NCBI GenBank assembly: GCA_051002235.1
Contig: JBPCMN010000065.1
Span: forward strand, 1-51,028
DNA: 51,028 nucleotides
Reading direction: 5' to 3'
Source: JBPCMN01 sp013695115
Lineage (GTDB): Bacteria; Actinomycetota; Acidimicrobiia; IMCC26256; JACDBD01
How positions within the stretch are numbered: position 1 is the first letter of the stretch; each line of letters starts with the position of its first letter. Shown one piece after another: positions 8,724-20,757 of the stretch. A program made the position numbers and the translations under genes. The notes beneath the pieces are model-generated. The model made no database searches and was not told the DNA's origin. It saw only the letters and a list, made by a program, of their open reading frames with translations.

Positions 8724-10167
8724 TCTCGCCCCAGAGCTTCTCCACCTCCGCGGCGTCGGTCGACGCGAGGTCGATCCCCCGGTCGGCCGCAAGGCCCTCC
8801 AGAGCCTCGAACCGCTCGCGGAACCGGACCGCCCAGCCCCGGAGCACCGACTCGGCGTCGATGCCCGCGCTGCGGGCGAGCACGACCGCCGCCGCCAAAA
8901 GGTCACCGAGTGCGTCCTCGATCTGGACCGGCTGGTCGGCGCGCTCGAGGCGTCCGACCGCGCCTTCGAGGCGAGCACGCGCGTCGGCGGCGGAGCCGGG
9001 GTCGAGGCCGACCGACGCCGCCTTGCGGAACAGCTTGTGCGCGTACAGCAGCGACGGGAGCCCGGGCGTGATCCCGGCGACGATCGACGACGACCCCTTC
9101 TCGTCCTTCTTGATCTGCTCCCAGTTGCGCATCACCTCGGCGGTCGTGCCGGCGGCGACGTCACCGAAGACGTGGGGGTGACGGCGCACGAGCTTGTCGT
9201 GGATGCCCCGAGCGACGTCGGCCATCGTGAACGCGCCCGCCTCCTCCGCCAGCACCGCGTGGAAGATCACCTGGTACAGGAGGTCGCCGAGCTCGTCCTC
9301 GAGCGCGGCGTACGACTCCGGCCGAACCACACCCTCGGGTGCGTCCGGCGGCAGGCTCTCGACCGCCTCGACGACCTCGTAGGCCTCCTCGAGCAGGTAG
9401 CGAGTGAGCGAGTGGTGGGTCTGCTCGGCGTCCCAGGGGCAGCCGGCGGGGCGCCGCAGCCGCTCGGCCAGCGCGAGGAGCCGGGCGACCTCGCGCGCCG
9501 CGGCTCGTCCCGGCGCCTCGACGTAGAGGCTGGTGAGGTGGTCGGGGTCGACGACGCGGTCGAGGTCCTCGAGCGGGACGGTCCGCACGTCCTCGTCGGG
9601 CAGACCAAGCCGTTGGAGGACCGTGACCGGCGCGGGCGGTGGAAGCGCCTCGAGCAGCGCGAGCTTCACGTCCGACAGCACGAGCTTCGAGTCGCACTGG
9701 GCTACGAGCATCGGGCCGTCGACCTCGAAGTCGCGAGCGTCGACCACCGTGACACCGTCGATCGGGTCGACGCCGAGGCGCGCCCACGCGAGCTCGGCGA
9801 ACGAGAGACCGGGGACGACCTCGAGCTCGATGCTTCGGGCCGCGGCCGCGTCGCGCAGGAGCGCGACGGTGCGCTCGGCGACCACGGGATTGCCGGGCAC
9901 TGCGTACGCGACCGGGCCGCGCGCGTTCGCAGCCTCGATCACCCGTCCGACGATGGCGGCATACACCTCGTCGAGGTCGGAACCGCGTTCGTAGAGCTCG
10001 TCGAGGCTCTCGAGCTTCATCCCGTCCCGGGCCAGGTCTTCGATCGCGGGATGACGAGCGGTGCGGGCCAGGCGCACCGGCGCGGCTTCGAGCGCGGTGC
10101 GGGCCGCCGGGAGCATCAGGTCGGCGCCGGCGGGGCCCAGCCCGACCACGACGACGCGGGCAGGCAT
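8710..10167 (-). CDS. mazG: MazG nucleotide pyrophosphohydrolase fused to tetrapyrrole methylase-like domain
   Basis: Two-domain protein of the YabN type, 485 aa. Residues 1-~220 form a SAM-dependent tetrapyrrole methylase-like fold (VVVVGLGPAGADLMLP, AYAVPGNPVVAERT, EVVPGLSF). Residues ~235-360 are an all-alpha MazG domain with the metal-binding helix LLEEAYEVVEAVE and a second EDELGDLLYQVIFH helix. A weaker MazG-like repeat (EDALGDLLAAAVV) ends the protein. MazG hydrolyses non-canonical NTPs to NMPs and pyrophosphate. The methylase half in this family often lacks a proven substrate. It follows the PPIase gene by 3 bases, in an mfd-PPIase-mazG operon. Confidence 0.93.
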
Positions 10168-10170
10168 GGG

Positions 10171-11150
10171 TTACGGCGCGGGAGCGGGGGTGGTCGTGGT
10201 GGCGGGCTCGGGCGGCAGGACCGCGCCCACGCCCTCCTGCACCTTCCACGTGCCGTACCGGGGGTCGAGGGTCACCTTCGCCTCGACGATCAGCCGGTCG
10301 AGCGCCGGGCTCGAGCTCGTCTCGGGCTCGAGCTCGCTGCGGATCTGGTCCTCGAGCGCCTCGAACGGGATCGTGTCACTCATGAGGATGAGGTGGAAGC
10401 CGAACTCCGTCGGCACCGGCGCCGAGACCTCATTGAGGGGGAGGGCGTCGGCGGCGGTCGAGAACTCCGGCACGTATTGGGTGGCGTCGTAGCAGCCGAG
10501 TTGCCCGCCGACCTCGGCCGAGCCGGTGTCCTGGGACTCGGTGCGGGCGGTCTCGGTGAAGTTGGCGCCGGCCACCACCTGGGCCCGCAGCGTGTCGGCC
10601 TGCTCCTGGGTCTCGACCAGGATGTGGGCGGCGAACTTGCCCGACGGGCACTGGGCCTCGAGGTCGGCCAGCTGCTGGTCGAACGTCGCCTGCACCTCCT
10701 CGTCGGTGGGACCGGCGGGGGCGTCGCCCAGCTCCCGCACCAGCGCGTGGCGGCGGGCGAACCGGTCGCCGACGCGCTCCCTGAACCATTCGGGGAATGC
10801 GTCGAACACTCCCTCGCCGAACTGATTGTCGATGTCGGCCCGACCGTCTTCGCGGTCGGCGTCGGTCACCTCGATGCCGCGCCGGCGTGCGGCCCGGTCG
10901 ATGACTCCCTGTTCGACGAGCAGGGTGACCCAGAAGGCGGTGACGTTCGAGCCCAACGTCCCGTCGCTGGCGCTGACACCCTGGTCGGCTAGTTGGGGGT
11001 TGTCGGCGATGGCGCGCAGCTCGCGGTCGAGGGACGACCGCGACGTCTCGGCGCCGTTCACGGCCAGCGCGATCGGCCGGACGCTGTCGCACCCGGCGCC
11101 GAGGATCGCGCCGAGGGTTGCGAGCGCGACGAGAGAGACGAAACGGTTTT

Positions 11151-11154
<4 letters not shown>
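10171..11154 (-). CDS. SurA/PrsA-type peptidyl-prolyl isomerase lipoprotein
   Basis: Extracytoplasmic folding factor with a parvulin (PpiC) domain, 327 aa. GTG 11154 overlaps the mfd stop in a GTGA junction. A lipoprotein signal peptide (KNRFVSLVALATLGAILGAGC) is followed by a SurA N-like helical region (~residues 30-165). The parvulin domain comes next (~170-270: KFAAHILVETQEQADTLRAQV, GGQLGCYDATQYVPEFSTAA, PVPTEFGFHLILM), then a Thr/Pro-rich tail. The PPIase-mfd linkage is seen in many actinobacteria and is probably simple cotranscription. Confidence 0.9.
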
Positions 11155-14660
<3,506 letters not shown>

Positions 14661-14720
14661 CGGGTCCTGGACGCGCGTCGACGCCCGGGACGCGGCCGCG
14701 CCCCGGGGTTCGCGCCCAGA

Positions 14721-15332
14721 TTACCGGCCGTTGAACCGGTTCATGGCCGCCTCGACCCCGTCGGTCACGATCGTCTCGACCGCGTCGGCGGCGTGCTCGA
14801 CGGTGACGTCCATGTCGGCGCGTTCCCGCTTCGAGAACCGGCGCAGCACGTGGTCGGCGCCCTGCTCCTTCGACACCGGCTTCCCCACTCCGATGCGGAC
14901 CCGCTGGAACCCGTCGTCGTGCAGATGCGCCACGATCGATCGGAGGCCGTTGTGGCCGGCGAGGCCCCCGCCCGCCTTCACCTGGAGCGCGGCCACCGGC
15001 AGGTCGAGCTCGTCGTGCACGATCACGAGCTGCTCGGGCTCGACGCCGTAGCGGCGCACGAGCGGCCGGACCGCCTCGCCGGAGTCGTTCATGTACGTCA
15101 GCGGAATCGCCAGCGCGACCCGCTTGCCCCCCAGCCGCACCTCGTCGACGAGGGCGCGCTCCTTGCCCTTGCGCAGGCGTCCGCCGTGGCGCTTCGCCAG
15201 CAGCTCGACGACCTCGGCGCCGACGTTGTGGCGCGAGCCGGCATACTCGTCGCCGGGGTTGCCGAGGCCGACCACCAGCAGGTCGGCCGGGGTGCCCGTG
15301 CGCGGCGCCCGTCCCCGCCGGCGCCGCAGCAC
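14721..15332 (-). CDS. pth: Peptidyl-tRNA hydrolase
   Basis: Releases tRNA from prematurely dropped peptidyl-tRNA in the cytosol. It is 203 aa, with GLGNPGDEYAGSRHNVGAEVVE (catalytic His region), LTYMNDSGEAV, VIVHDELDLP and KAGGGLAGHNGLRSI all intact. GTG 15332 is the only practical start, although the AGGAGG ahead of it is almost abutting. The first ~20 residues are an Arg-rich extension before LLVVGLGNPG. It follows rplY by 3 bases, the common rplY-pth pair. Confidence 0.93.
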   Translation of the reverse strand: MLRRRRGRAPRTGTPADLLVVGLGNPGDEYAGSRHNVGAEVVELLAKRHGGRLRKGKERALVDEVRLGGKRVALAIPLTYMNDSGEAVRPLVRRYGVEPEQLVIVHDELDLPVAALQVKAGGGLAGHNGLRSIVAHLHDDGFQRVRIGVGKPVSKEQGADHVLRRFSKRERADMDVTVEHAADAVETIVTDGVEAAMNRFNGR

Positions 15333-15335
15333 CTC

Positions 15336-16043
15336 CTAGCTCTCGGAGTCGGAGCCGCCGCCTTCGGGAGTCTCGCCACCCTCGGCCGCCGCACCCTCGC
15401 CCTCGGCGGCCTCGCCCTCCGGCACCTCGCCTTCGGCCAGCTCGCCCTCCTCGCCCTCGACCTCTTCGGGCTCGGGCTCCTCCTCGACCCGGGGCGGGAT
15501 CACCTGCACGACGAGCTCGTCCTCTTCGTGCTGGACGGACACGCCCGGCGGTATGGTCACCTCTCCCAGGCGAATCTGATCGTTGATCTCGAGCGCGGAC
15601 ACGTCGACCTCGATGTCGGTGGGGATGTCCTCGGGCTTGGCCTCGATCGAGAGGTTGAACAGCAGCTGCTCGAGGATCCCACCGTCGCGCACACCGGCGG
15701 CCTCACCGGTCAGGCGGACGGGGATCTCGGCCTCCACCGCGACGTCGCGGCGGATGCGGATGAAGTCGACGTGCACCAGGTCACCGCGGGTCGGGTGGCG
15801 CTGGATCTGGCGGGCGAGAGTGAGCGCCTCGTCACCGTCGAGCTTGAGCGTGATCAGAGCGTTGGCACCGGCCTCGCCGGCGAGGATGTGCGCCAGCTCT
15901 CGCGCCGGTACGCAGACGGTGAGGGTCTCGGTCTCGAGCCCGTACACGACCGCCGGCACCTTCCCCTGCCGCCGCAGCCGGCCCGCGGGCCGGCTGCCCT
16001 TCTCGGTGCGGGGTTCGGCGGTGAGCGTGAGGTCGTCGGGCAT
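15336..16043 (-). CDS. rplY: 50S ribosomal protein L25, Ctc form
   Basis: Binds 5S rRNA in the large subunit. The 235-aa product has the L25 domain (residues ~5-95: TAEPRTEKGSRPAGRLRRQGKVPAVVYG, HPTRGDLVHVDFIRI). The TL5/Ctc C-terminal domain follows (~100-190: IPVRLTGEAAGVRDGGILEQ, LEINDQIRLGEV), then a very acidic Glu/Gly tail of ~45 residues typical of actinobacterial forms. The start at ATG 16043 matches the family. It is followed immediately by pth. Confidence 0.94.
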   Translation of the reverse strand: MPDDLTLTAEPRTEKGSRPAGRLRRQGKVPAVVYGLETETLTVCVPARELAHILAGEAGANALITLKLDGDEALTLARQIQRHPTRGDLVHVDFIRIRRDVAVEAEIPVRLTGEAAGVRDGGILEQLLFNLSIEAKPEDIPTDIEVDVSALEINDQIRLGEVTIPPGVSVQHEEDELVVQVIPPRVEEEPEPEEVEGEEGELAEGEVPEGEAAEGEGAAAEGGETPEGGGSDSES

Positions 16044-16114
16044 GGCGGGAGAGGCCTCTCGGTCGTGCGGCGGCTGTCCATTGTGCTCCGCGGCGCGGCC
16101 GCGATGCCAAACGG

Positions 16115-17101
16115 CTACATGTTGTCGCCGCGGAAGATCTCGCTCACCGACGTGTCCTCGAAGACCGCGTCGAGAGCCTGGGCGACGATCGGCGCGATCG
16201 ACAGCACGGTCATGCCGTCGAACTGCTTCTCGCCCGGGATCGGCAGCGTGTTCGTGACCACCAGCTCCTCGATGGGCGCGTCCTCGAGCCGTTCGACGGC
16301 GGGGCCGGAGAGGATCCCGTGTGTGGCCAGGATGTACACCGAGGTCGCGCCCCGCTCGATGAGCAGCCGAGCCGCGCTGCACACGGTGCTGGCGGTGTCG
16401 ATCATGTCGTCGATGAGGACGCACGTCCGACCTTCGACCACACCGACGACCTCGGTCGCCTCGGCCACGTTGTGAGTCCCCTTCGGTCGCCGCTTGTCGA
16501 TGAACGCGAGATCGGCGTCGATGTCGTCGTTGTCGCCGACGTAGTTGGCAAAGCGGCGGGTCAGCTTGCCGCCGCCGGCGTCGGGTGACACGACCGTGAT
16601 CTGGCCCGAGACCTTCTCGGCGAGGTAGTCGGCCAGGAGCGGCACCGCGGTGAGGTGGTCGACTGGCATGTCGAAGAAACCCTGGGCCTGGCCGGTGTGG
16701 AGGTCGACGGTGACGACCCGGTCGGCGCCCGCGACCGTGATCATGTCGGCGAGGAGTCGCGCCGTGATCGGTTCGCGGCCCTCGGCCTTGCGGTCCTGGC
16801 GGGCGTAGCCGTAGAAGGGGCAGACCGCGGTGATCCGTTTGGCCGACGCCCGCTTGGCCGCGTCGATCATGATGAGCTGCTCCATGATGCGGTCGTTGAT
16901 CGGGTCGCAGTGGCTCTGGATCACGAACACGTCGGCACCGCGGATGCTCTCGCCGTAGCGGCAATAGAGCTCGCCGTTGGCGAAGGAAGAAAGCACGACC
17001 TCGCCCAGCGGGACCCCGAGGTGCTCGCCGATCTCCTTGCTCAGCGCATCGTTGCCCCGCCCGGTGAAGAGCATGAGCTTCTTGGTGGGCGTCACCTGCA
17101 T
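16115..17101 (-). CDS. prs: Ribose-phosphate pyrophosphokinase
   Basis: Makes PRPP from ribose 5-phosphate and ATP for nucleotide, His and Trp synthesis. It is 328 aa starting MQVTPTKKLMLFTGRGNDAL. Motifs include the ATP-binding FANGELYCRYGESIRGADVF, the metal/ATP His in YARQDRKAEGREPITARLLADM, VVTVDLHTGQAQGFFD, and the PRPP loop CVLIDDMIDTASTVCSAA. The reading frame stays open far upstream, but only because repeat DNA there has no stop. ATG 17101 with GAGG about 6 bases before it is the correct start. It is downstream of glmU, as in most actinobacteria. Confidence 0.96.
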   Translation of the reverse strand: MQVTPTKKLMLFTGRGNDALSKEIGEHLGVPLGEVVLSSFANGELYCRYGESIRGADVFVIQSHCDPINDRIMEQLIMIDAAKRASAKRITAVCPFYGYARQDRKAEGREPITARLLADMITVAGADRVVTVDLHTGQAQGFFDMPVDHLTAVPLLADYLAEKVSGQITVVSPDAGGGKLTRRFANYVGDNDDIDADLAFIDKRRPKGTHNVAEATEVVGVVEGRTCVLIDDMIDTASTVCSAARLLIERGATSVYILATHGILSGPAVERLEDAPIEELVVTNTLPIPGEKQFDGMTVLSIAPIVAQALDAVFEDTSVSEIFRGDNM

Positions 17102-17106
17102 CCCGG

Positions 17107-17200
17107 TCCTCACTCGCTGCGAGCCGGGATACCCGGCCCGCGGTCGCTCGTTCGTCCGCCAGGCTCGGACTCCGCTCGCTGCGCTTGCTCCGCCGAGCCG
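17107..17200 (-). repeat. Interspersed palindromic element, copy D (glmU-prs junction)
   Basis: The hairpin arms GCGAGCCGGG (17119-17128) and CCCGGCCCGC (17132-17141) flank ATA, with one A-C mismatch. A CTCACTCGCT lead-in and a CGGTCGCTCGTTCG lead-out follow the family pattern, and an extra CTCCGCTCGCTGCGC block lies to the right. It fills the space from the glmU stop to the prs start. Its GCGAGTGAGG end (minus strand) is the prs ribosome-binding site. Confidence 0.75.
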
Positions 17201-17204
17201 GCCA

Positions 17205-18617
17205 TCACTCCTCATCCTCGCGCCGGGAGGCCCAGTCTTCGTCGATTTCGGCCGGGACCCCCTTGGCCAGCGCCTTCGGCGGCACGTCCCGGGCCACCAC
17301 CGCACCGGCCCCGGTGTAGGCGCCGTCGCCGACCTCGACCGGCGCCACCAGCACCGTGTTCGAGCCGATCCTGGCGTCCTTGCCCACCTTGGTGCGGTGC
17401 TTCTCCTTGCCGTCGTAGTTGGCGGTGATCGTGCCCGCGCCGATGTTGGCGCGGTCGCCGATGTCGGCGTCGCCGACATAGGAGAGGTGGGGGACCTTCG
17501 CGCCCTCGCCGATGTCGGAGTTCTTGATCTCGACGAAGTTCCCGATGTGGGCCCGGGCCGCGACCCGGGTGCCCGGGCGCAGGTGGGCGTAGGGGCCGCA
17601 GGTGACGTCGTCGCCGATCTCGGTGTCGCGGGCGACGGTCTGGCGTACGACCGCCCGCTCGCCCACGATCGTGTCGACCAGATGGGTGTCGGGCCCCACG
17701 ACCGCGCCGGCGCCGACCACGGTGCGCCCCTCGAGGATCGTGCCCGGGAGGAGCCTGGCGTCGGGCTCGAGCTCGACCGAGGCGTCGACGTACGTGCGGG
17801 CGGGGTCGATCATGGTCACGCCCTCGCGCATCCAGCGCTCGTTGATGCGGGCCCGCAGCACCGTCTCGGCCGCGGCCAGCTGGGCACGGTCGTTCACGTT
17901 CAGGGTCTCGACCGGATCGTCGACGGGCACACCGAGCACCCGGTGGCCTGTCTCCCGCAGCACGCCGATGACGTCGGTCAGGTAGTACTCGCCCTGGGCG
18001 TTCTCGGGGCTCAAGCGCCGGAGGGCAGGAGCGAGCAACCCCCGGCGGAAGCAGTAGAACGACGGGTTGATCTCGCGGATCGCGCACTGCTCGTCGGTGG
18101 CGTCGGCCTCCTCGACGATCTCGACCAACTGGTCGTTCTCGTCGCGCACCACCCGGCCGTAGCCAGAGGGATCGTCGACGACCGCCGTCAGCAGCGTGGC
18201 GGCGGCGTCCGACTGGCGGTGCGCCCGCGCGAGAAGCGCAAGGGTCTCGGGTCTGACCAACGCCATGTCGGCGGTGATGACGAACAGGTCGTCCTCGCCA
18301 TCCCCGTCGAATCCACTCGCGGTGAGGGCGACGCTGGCGGCGTCACCGGTGCCTCGCAGCACCCGCTGCTCGACGAACTCGATGGGGGTCTCGGTCGCGA
18401 TCTGCTCCTGCACTGTCTTGGTGACGAGCTCGGCTCCGAAGCCGACGACGACGACGATGCGCTCGAGGGGCAGCGCCACCAGCGCGTCGATCACGTGCAG
18501 CAACATCGGGCGCCCGCACAGCGGGTACAGGACCTTCGGCGTTTCGGAGCGCATGCGGGTGCCCTCACCGGCCGCGAGCACGACCGCCGAGATGGGGCGG
18601 TACTGGCCTGTGCTCAT
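17205..18617 (-). CDS. glmU: Bifunctional GlmU (N-acetylglucosamine-1-P uridyltransferase / glucosamine-1-P acetyltransferase)
   Basis: Makes UDP-GlcNAc for peptidoglycan, a two-step cytosolic enzyme. The N-terminal pyrophosphorylase begins VVLAAGEGTRMRSETPKVLYPLCGRPML and includes the VITADMAL region. The C-terminal left-handed beta-helix starts near residue 260 and carries the acetyltransferase residues in SDIGEGAKVPHLSYVGDADIGDRANIGAGTITANYDGKEKHRT. ATG 18617 (MSTGQYRP) gives 470 aa and fits the family. An upstream GTG/ATG would add a nonconserved leader. It is cotranscribed with prs through repeat copy D. Confidence 0.95.
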   Translation of the reverse strand: MSTGQYRPISAVVLAAGEGTRMRSETPKVLYPLCGRPMLLHVIDALVALPLERIVVVVGFGAELVTKTVQEQIATETPIEFVEQRVLRGTGDAASVALTASGFDGDGEDDLFVITADMALVRPETLALLARAHRQSDAAATLLTAVVDDPSGYGRVVRDENDQLVEIVEEADATDEQCAIREINPSFYCFRRGLLAPALRRLSPENAQGEYYLTDVIGVLRETGHRVLGVPVDDPVETLNVNDRAQLAAAETVLRARINERWMREGVTMIDPARTYVDASVELEPDARLLPGTILEGRTVVGAGAVVGPDTHLVDTIVGERAVVRQTVARDTEIGDDVTCGPYAHLRPGTRVAARAHIGNFVEIKNSDIGEGAKVPHLSYVGDADIGDRANIGAGTITANYDGKEKHRTKVGKDARIGSNTVLVAPVEVGDGAYTGAGAVVARDVPPKALAKGVPAEIDEDWASRREDEE

Positions 18618-18620
18618 CCC

Positions 18621-18662
18621 ATGCTCCTGCTCCACTCGCCTGGTGCGCTCGCTCCCTTGTCT
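18621..18662 (-). repeat. Degenerate interspersed element, copy E (upstream of glmU)
   Basis: CTCCACTCGCCTGGTGCGCTCGCTCCC retains the flanking words of the palindromic family but lacks the central hairpin. It lies between tRNA-Gln and glmU and supplies GAGCAGGAG as the likely glmU ribosome-binding site. It is a weak member. Confidence 0.4.
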
Positions 18663-18677
18663 ATCGGCTGGGGGCAG

Positions 18678-18748
18678 CTCGGGGGCGAGGTTTCGAACCT
18701 CGACCTGGGACTCCAAAGGACCCCGTGCTGCCGTTACACCACCCCCGA
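18678..18748 (-). tRNA. tRNA-Gln (anticodon UUG)
   Basis: Folds as a 71-nt cloverleaf. The acceptor stem TCGGGGG pairs with CCCCCGA plus discriminator G, and the D-arm is GTG...CAC. The anticodon loop CTTTGGA has TTG at 34-36. The T-arm is CGAGG-TTCGAAA-CCTCG. No CCA is encoded. The anticodon stem GGGTC/GTCCC has a T-T mismatch at 30-40. A Gln tRNA close to glmU/prs is a familiar actinobacterial arrangement. Confidence 0.92.
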
Positions 18749-18787
18749 CCGACCGAATCGACGATACCCGGGCATCGGCACCGCAAT

Positions 18788-18816
18788 GTGACAGCCCGCA
18801 GAGGCTCCGTTACCGT
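18788..18816 (+). promoter_or_regulatory. Promoter of the bS22 gene
   Basis: A -35 GTGACA (18788-18793) and a -10 TACCGT (18811-18816) are separated by exactly 17 bases and fit the actinobacterial TTGACa/TAnnnT pattern. Transcription would begin only a few bases before the ATG at 18827. No Shine-Dalgarno sequence is present, so a leaderless or nearly leaderless mRNA is likely. Confidence 0.5.
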
Positions 18817-18826
18817 GCGATCAGTC

Positions 18827-18928
18827 ATGGGCTCACTGATCAAGAAGCGCCGCAAGCGCATGCGGAAGAAGAAGCACAAGAAGCTGCTGAAGAAGACCCG
18901 CTGGCAGCGTCGCCAGCAGGGCAGGTAG
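18827..18928 (+). CDS. Small ribosomal protein bS22 (AURKAIP1/COX24-like)
   Basis: A 33-residue protein, MGSLIKKRRKRMRKKKHKKL followed by LKKTRWQRRQQGR, 18 of whose residues are Lys or Arg. It closely follows the pattern of actinobacterial bS22 (MGSxIKKRRKRMxKKKHxKLLxxTRxQRR), a 30S subunit component first seen in mycobacterial ribosome structures and related to mitochondrial AURKAIP1. Its size places it below most gene-calling cut-offs. It has its own plus-strand promoter between tRNA-Gln and ispE, and ends 14 bases from the convergent ispE stop. Confidence 0.93.
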   Translation: MGSLIKKRRKRMRKKKHKKLLKKTRWQRRQQGR

Positions 18929-18942
18929 GCGAGCGCGAGGCC

Positions 18943-19833
18943 TTACGTCTCCAACCGCACGCCGCGTGAGACCGTGGCGGCGCCGATGACCGGCCGCCGC
19001 AGCCGCTGCCCGAGCTCCGCGGCGAGGTCCCCGAGCCGGCGGCCGTCCGGGTCGACGGGCACCACGTAGCTCGAGCCGCTGCCCGCGAGCACGGCCGGTC
19101 GTCCCGCCACCTCCTCCACCTGCTGGCGGAACTCCACCAGGCGAGGCTCGAGCGCCTCGGCCGCGGGCTCGAGATCGTTCACAAGTCCGCTCACCAGGCT
19201 GTCGAGTGCGGGCGGCGGCGGCACGATGCGAGTCGACGGTCGTCCGCCGAGCTCGTCCCACGTCCGGTACACGTCGGAAGTGGCGAGACCGAAGGGCGGA
19301 ACCGCGATCAGCAGCGGGAGCCCGAGGGGGATTGCCACCGGCTCCAGGCGCTCACCGCGCCCCCGCATGCGGGCCGCGCCCCCGCGAAGACAGAAGGGGA
19401 CGTCGGAGCCGATGCCGGCGGCGAGCTCGAACAGGGCGGCATCGTCGAGCTCGAGCTCCATCAGATGGCGGACCGCGACCAACGCGGCGGCGGCGTCGGC
19501 CGACCCGCCCCCGAGGCCTCCGCCCACCGGGATGCGCTTGCGCAGGGTGAGGTGCACGCCGAGCGCCTGGCGGCCGGCGCGCTGCAGCACCCGGTCGGCG
19601 GCCTGTGCCGCCAGGTTCTCGTCGCCGTCCGGGGGCAGCGTGTCCTCCCCCACGACGTCGAGGCGCACGCCCGGCTCGCTGATGACCGCGGCCTCGAGCG
19701 AGTCCTGGGGTTGGCCGATCGACACCGCGAGGGCGTCGAGGTCGTGGAAGCCGTCGGGCCGCTTTCCGAGGACCCGGAGCGACAGGGTGACCTTGGCGAA
19801 CGCGGTCGCGCGGGCGCGAGTGGGTCGGGTCAC
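18943..19833 (-). CDS. ispE: 4-diphosphocytidyl-2-C-methyl-D-erythritol kinase
   Basis: GHMP-family kinase of the non-mevalonate (MEP) isoprenoid pathway, phosphorylating CDP-ME. It is 296 aa from GTG 19833. The N-terminal motif AFAKVTLSLRVLGKRPDGFHDL binds substrate, with the usual Asn position replaced by Thr (KVTLSL rather than KVNLSL). The ATP loop PVGGGLGGGSADAAAAL and the C-terminal VLAGSGSSYVV are present. The start overlaps the ksgA stop in a GTGA junction, so translation is coupled. The rpf-like - ksgA - ispE order is typical of actinobacteria. Confidence 0.93.
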   Translation of the reverse strand: MTRPTRARATAFAKVTLSLRVLGKRPDGFHDLDALAVSIGQPQDSLEAAVISEPGVRLDVVGEDTLPPDGDENLAAQAADRVLQRAGRQALGVHLTLRKRIPVGGGLGGGSADAAAALVAVRHLMELELDDAALFELAAGIGSDVPFCLRGGAARMRGRGERLEPVAIPLGLPLLIAVPPFGLATSDVYRTWDELGGRPSTRIVPPPPALDSLVSGLVNDLEPAAEALEPRLVEFRQQVEEVAGRPAVLAGSGSSYVVPVDPDGRRLGDLAAELGQRLRRPVIGAATVSRGVRLET

Positions 19834-20690
19834 AGCCCAGCTTCTACCCGCGCGACCTTCGCCCAATCCATGAGCTCGAGGTTCTCGGCTCGGGCTGCGG
19901 GGTCGACGCCGGCGGCATCGAGCACGTCGACCACCCTCTCGCCGAGCACGGGGCGCAGCGAGCGACGCAGCATCTTGCGGCGCTGTCCGAACCCGGCCCG
20001 GACGAGCGCGAACAGCCGATCGGATGACGGCACGTCGACCGGAGGGACAGGACGGCGGACAATGCGCACGAGCACCGACTCGACCTTGGGCGGGGGGACG
20101 AACACCGTCGGCGGAACCGTCCCCGCCAGCTCGGCGCGAGCGTGGTACGCGACCTTCACCGACAGCGCGCCGTAGGCGGGCGAGCCGGGACCGGCCGCCA
20201 GTCGCTCCCCGACCTCTCGCTGGACCATGACGAGCTGGCGCTCGACCCGGGGCGCGGTCTCCAGGAGCCGGGCCACGACGGGAGCGGCCACGTTGTACGG
20301 GAGGTTGGACACCGAGTGCCAGGGGCCGTCGGCGCGATCGCCGAGGAGGGCGTCGACGTCGACGGAGAGCGCGTCGCCGACGACGACCTCGACCCGGCGG
20401 CGGCTCGCGTCCGCGCCCACTTCGGCCAGGGTCGCCTCGAGCACGGGCGCGAGGTGACGGTCGAGCTCGAGCGCGACGACGTCGGCGCCGGCCTCGGCCA
20501 GCGCCAGAGTAAGAGAACCGAGCCCGGGGCCGATCTCGAGGACGCGGTCGCCCTCGCCGATGCCGGCGAGGCGGACGATGCGGCGGGCGGTGTTGGGGTC
20601 GGCGAGGAAATGCTGGCCCAGGGCGCGGCGGGGGCGCAGGCCGTGGTCGGCGAGCAGCGTGCACACCGTGGTCGGAGTGAGCAGAGGCAC
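19830..20690 (-). CDS. rsmA/ksgA: 16S rRNA (adenine(1518)-N6/adenine(1519)-N6)-dimethyltransferase
   Basis: Dimethylates two adjacent adenines in helix 45 of 16S rRNA during 30S maturation. It is 286 aa from GTG 20690. Motifs are RRALGQHFLADPNTARRIV, the SAM-binding EIGPGLGSLT, acidic ALELD, GDALSV, and the catalytic NLPYNVAAPV. A C-terminal helical domain follows. It is downstream of the RpfB-like gene and translationally coupled to ispE. Confidence 0.95.
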   Translation of the reverse strand: MPLLTPTTVCTLLADHGLRPRRALGQHFLADPNTARRIVRLAGIGEGDRVLEIGPGLGSLTLALAEAGADVVALELDRHLAPVLEATLAEVGADASRRRVEVVVGDALSVDVDALLGDRADGPWHSVSNLPYNVAAPVVARLLETAPRVERQLVMVQREVGERLAAGPGSPAYGALSVKVAYHARAELAGTVPPTVFVPPPKVESVLVRIVRRPVPPVDVPSSDRLFALVRAGFGQRRKMLRRSLRPVLGERVVDVLDAAGVDPAARAENLELMDWAKVARVEAGL

Positions 20691-20757
20691 GCCAATGACC
20701 GTAGTTGCATGGCGATCGCGCGCGACGCGGACGCCGCACGCTGGTTGGGTCAGGCGC

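Noticed and set aside
17102..17479. N-terminal extension of prs to 17479
   Set aside because: The added residues are Arg/Ser/Thr low-complexity from repeat DNA and from glmU in another frame. The conserved protein starts at ATG 17101.
18928..18943. GCGAGCGCGAGG between bS22 and ispE as another repeat copy
   Set aside because: Only a 12-base resemblance without the hairpin or lead-out arms.
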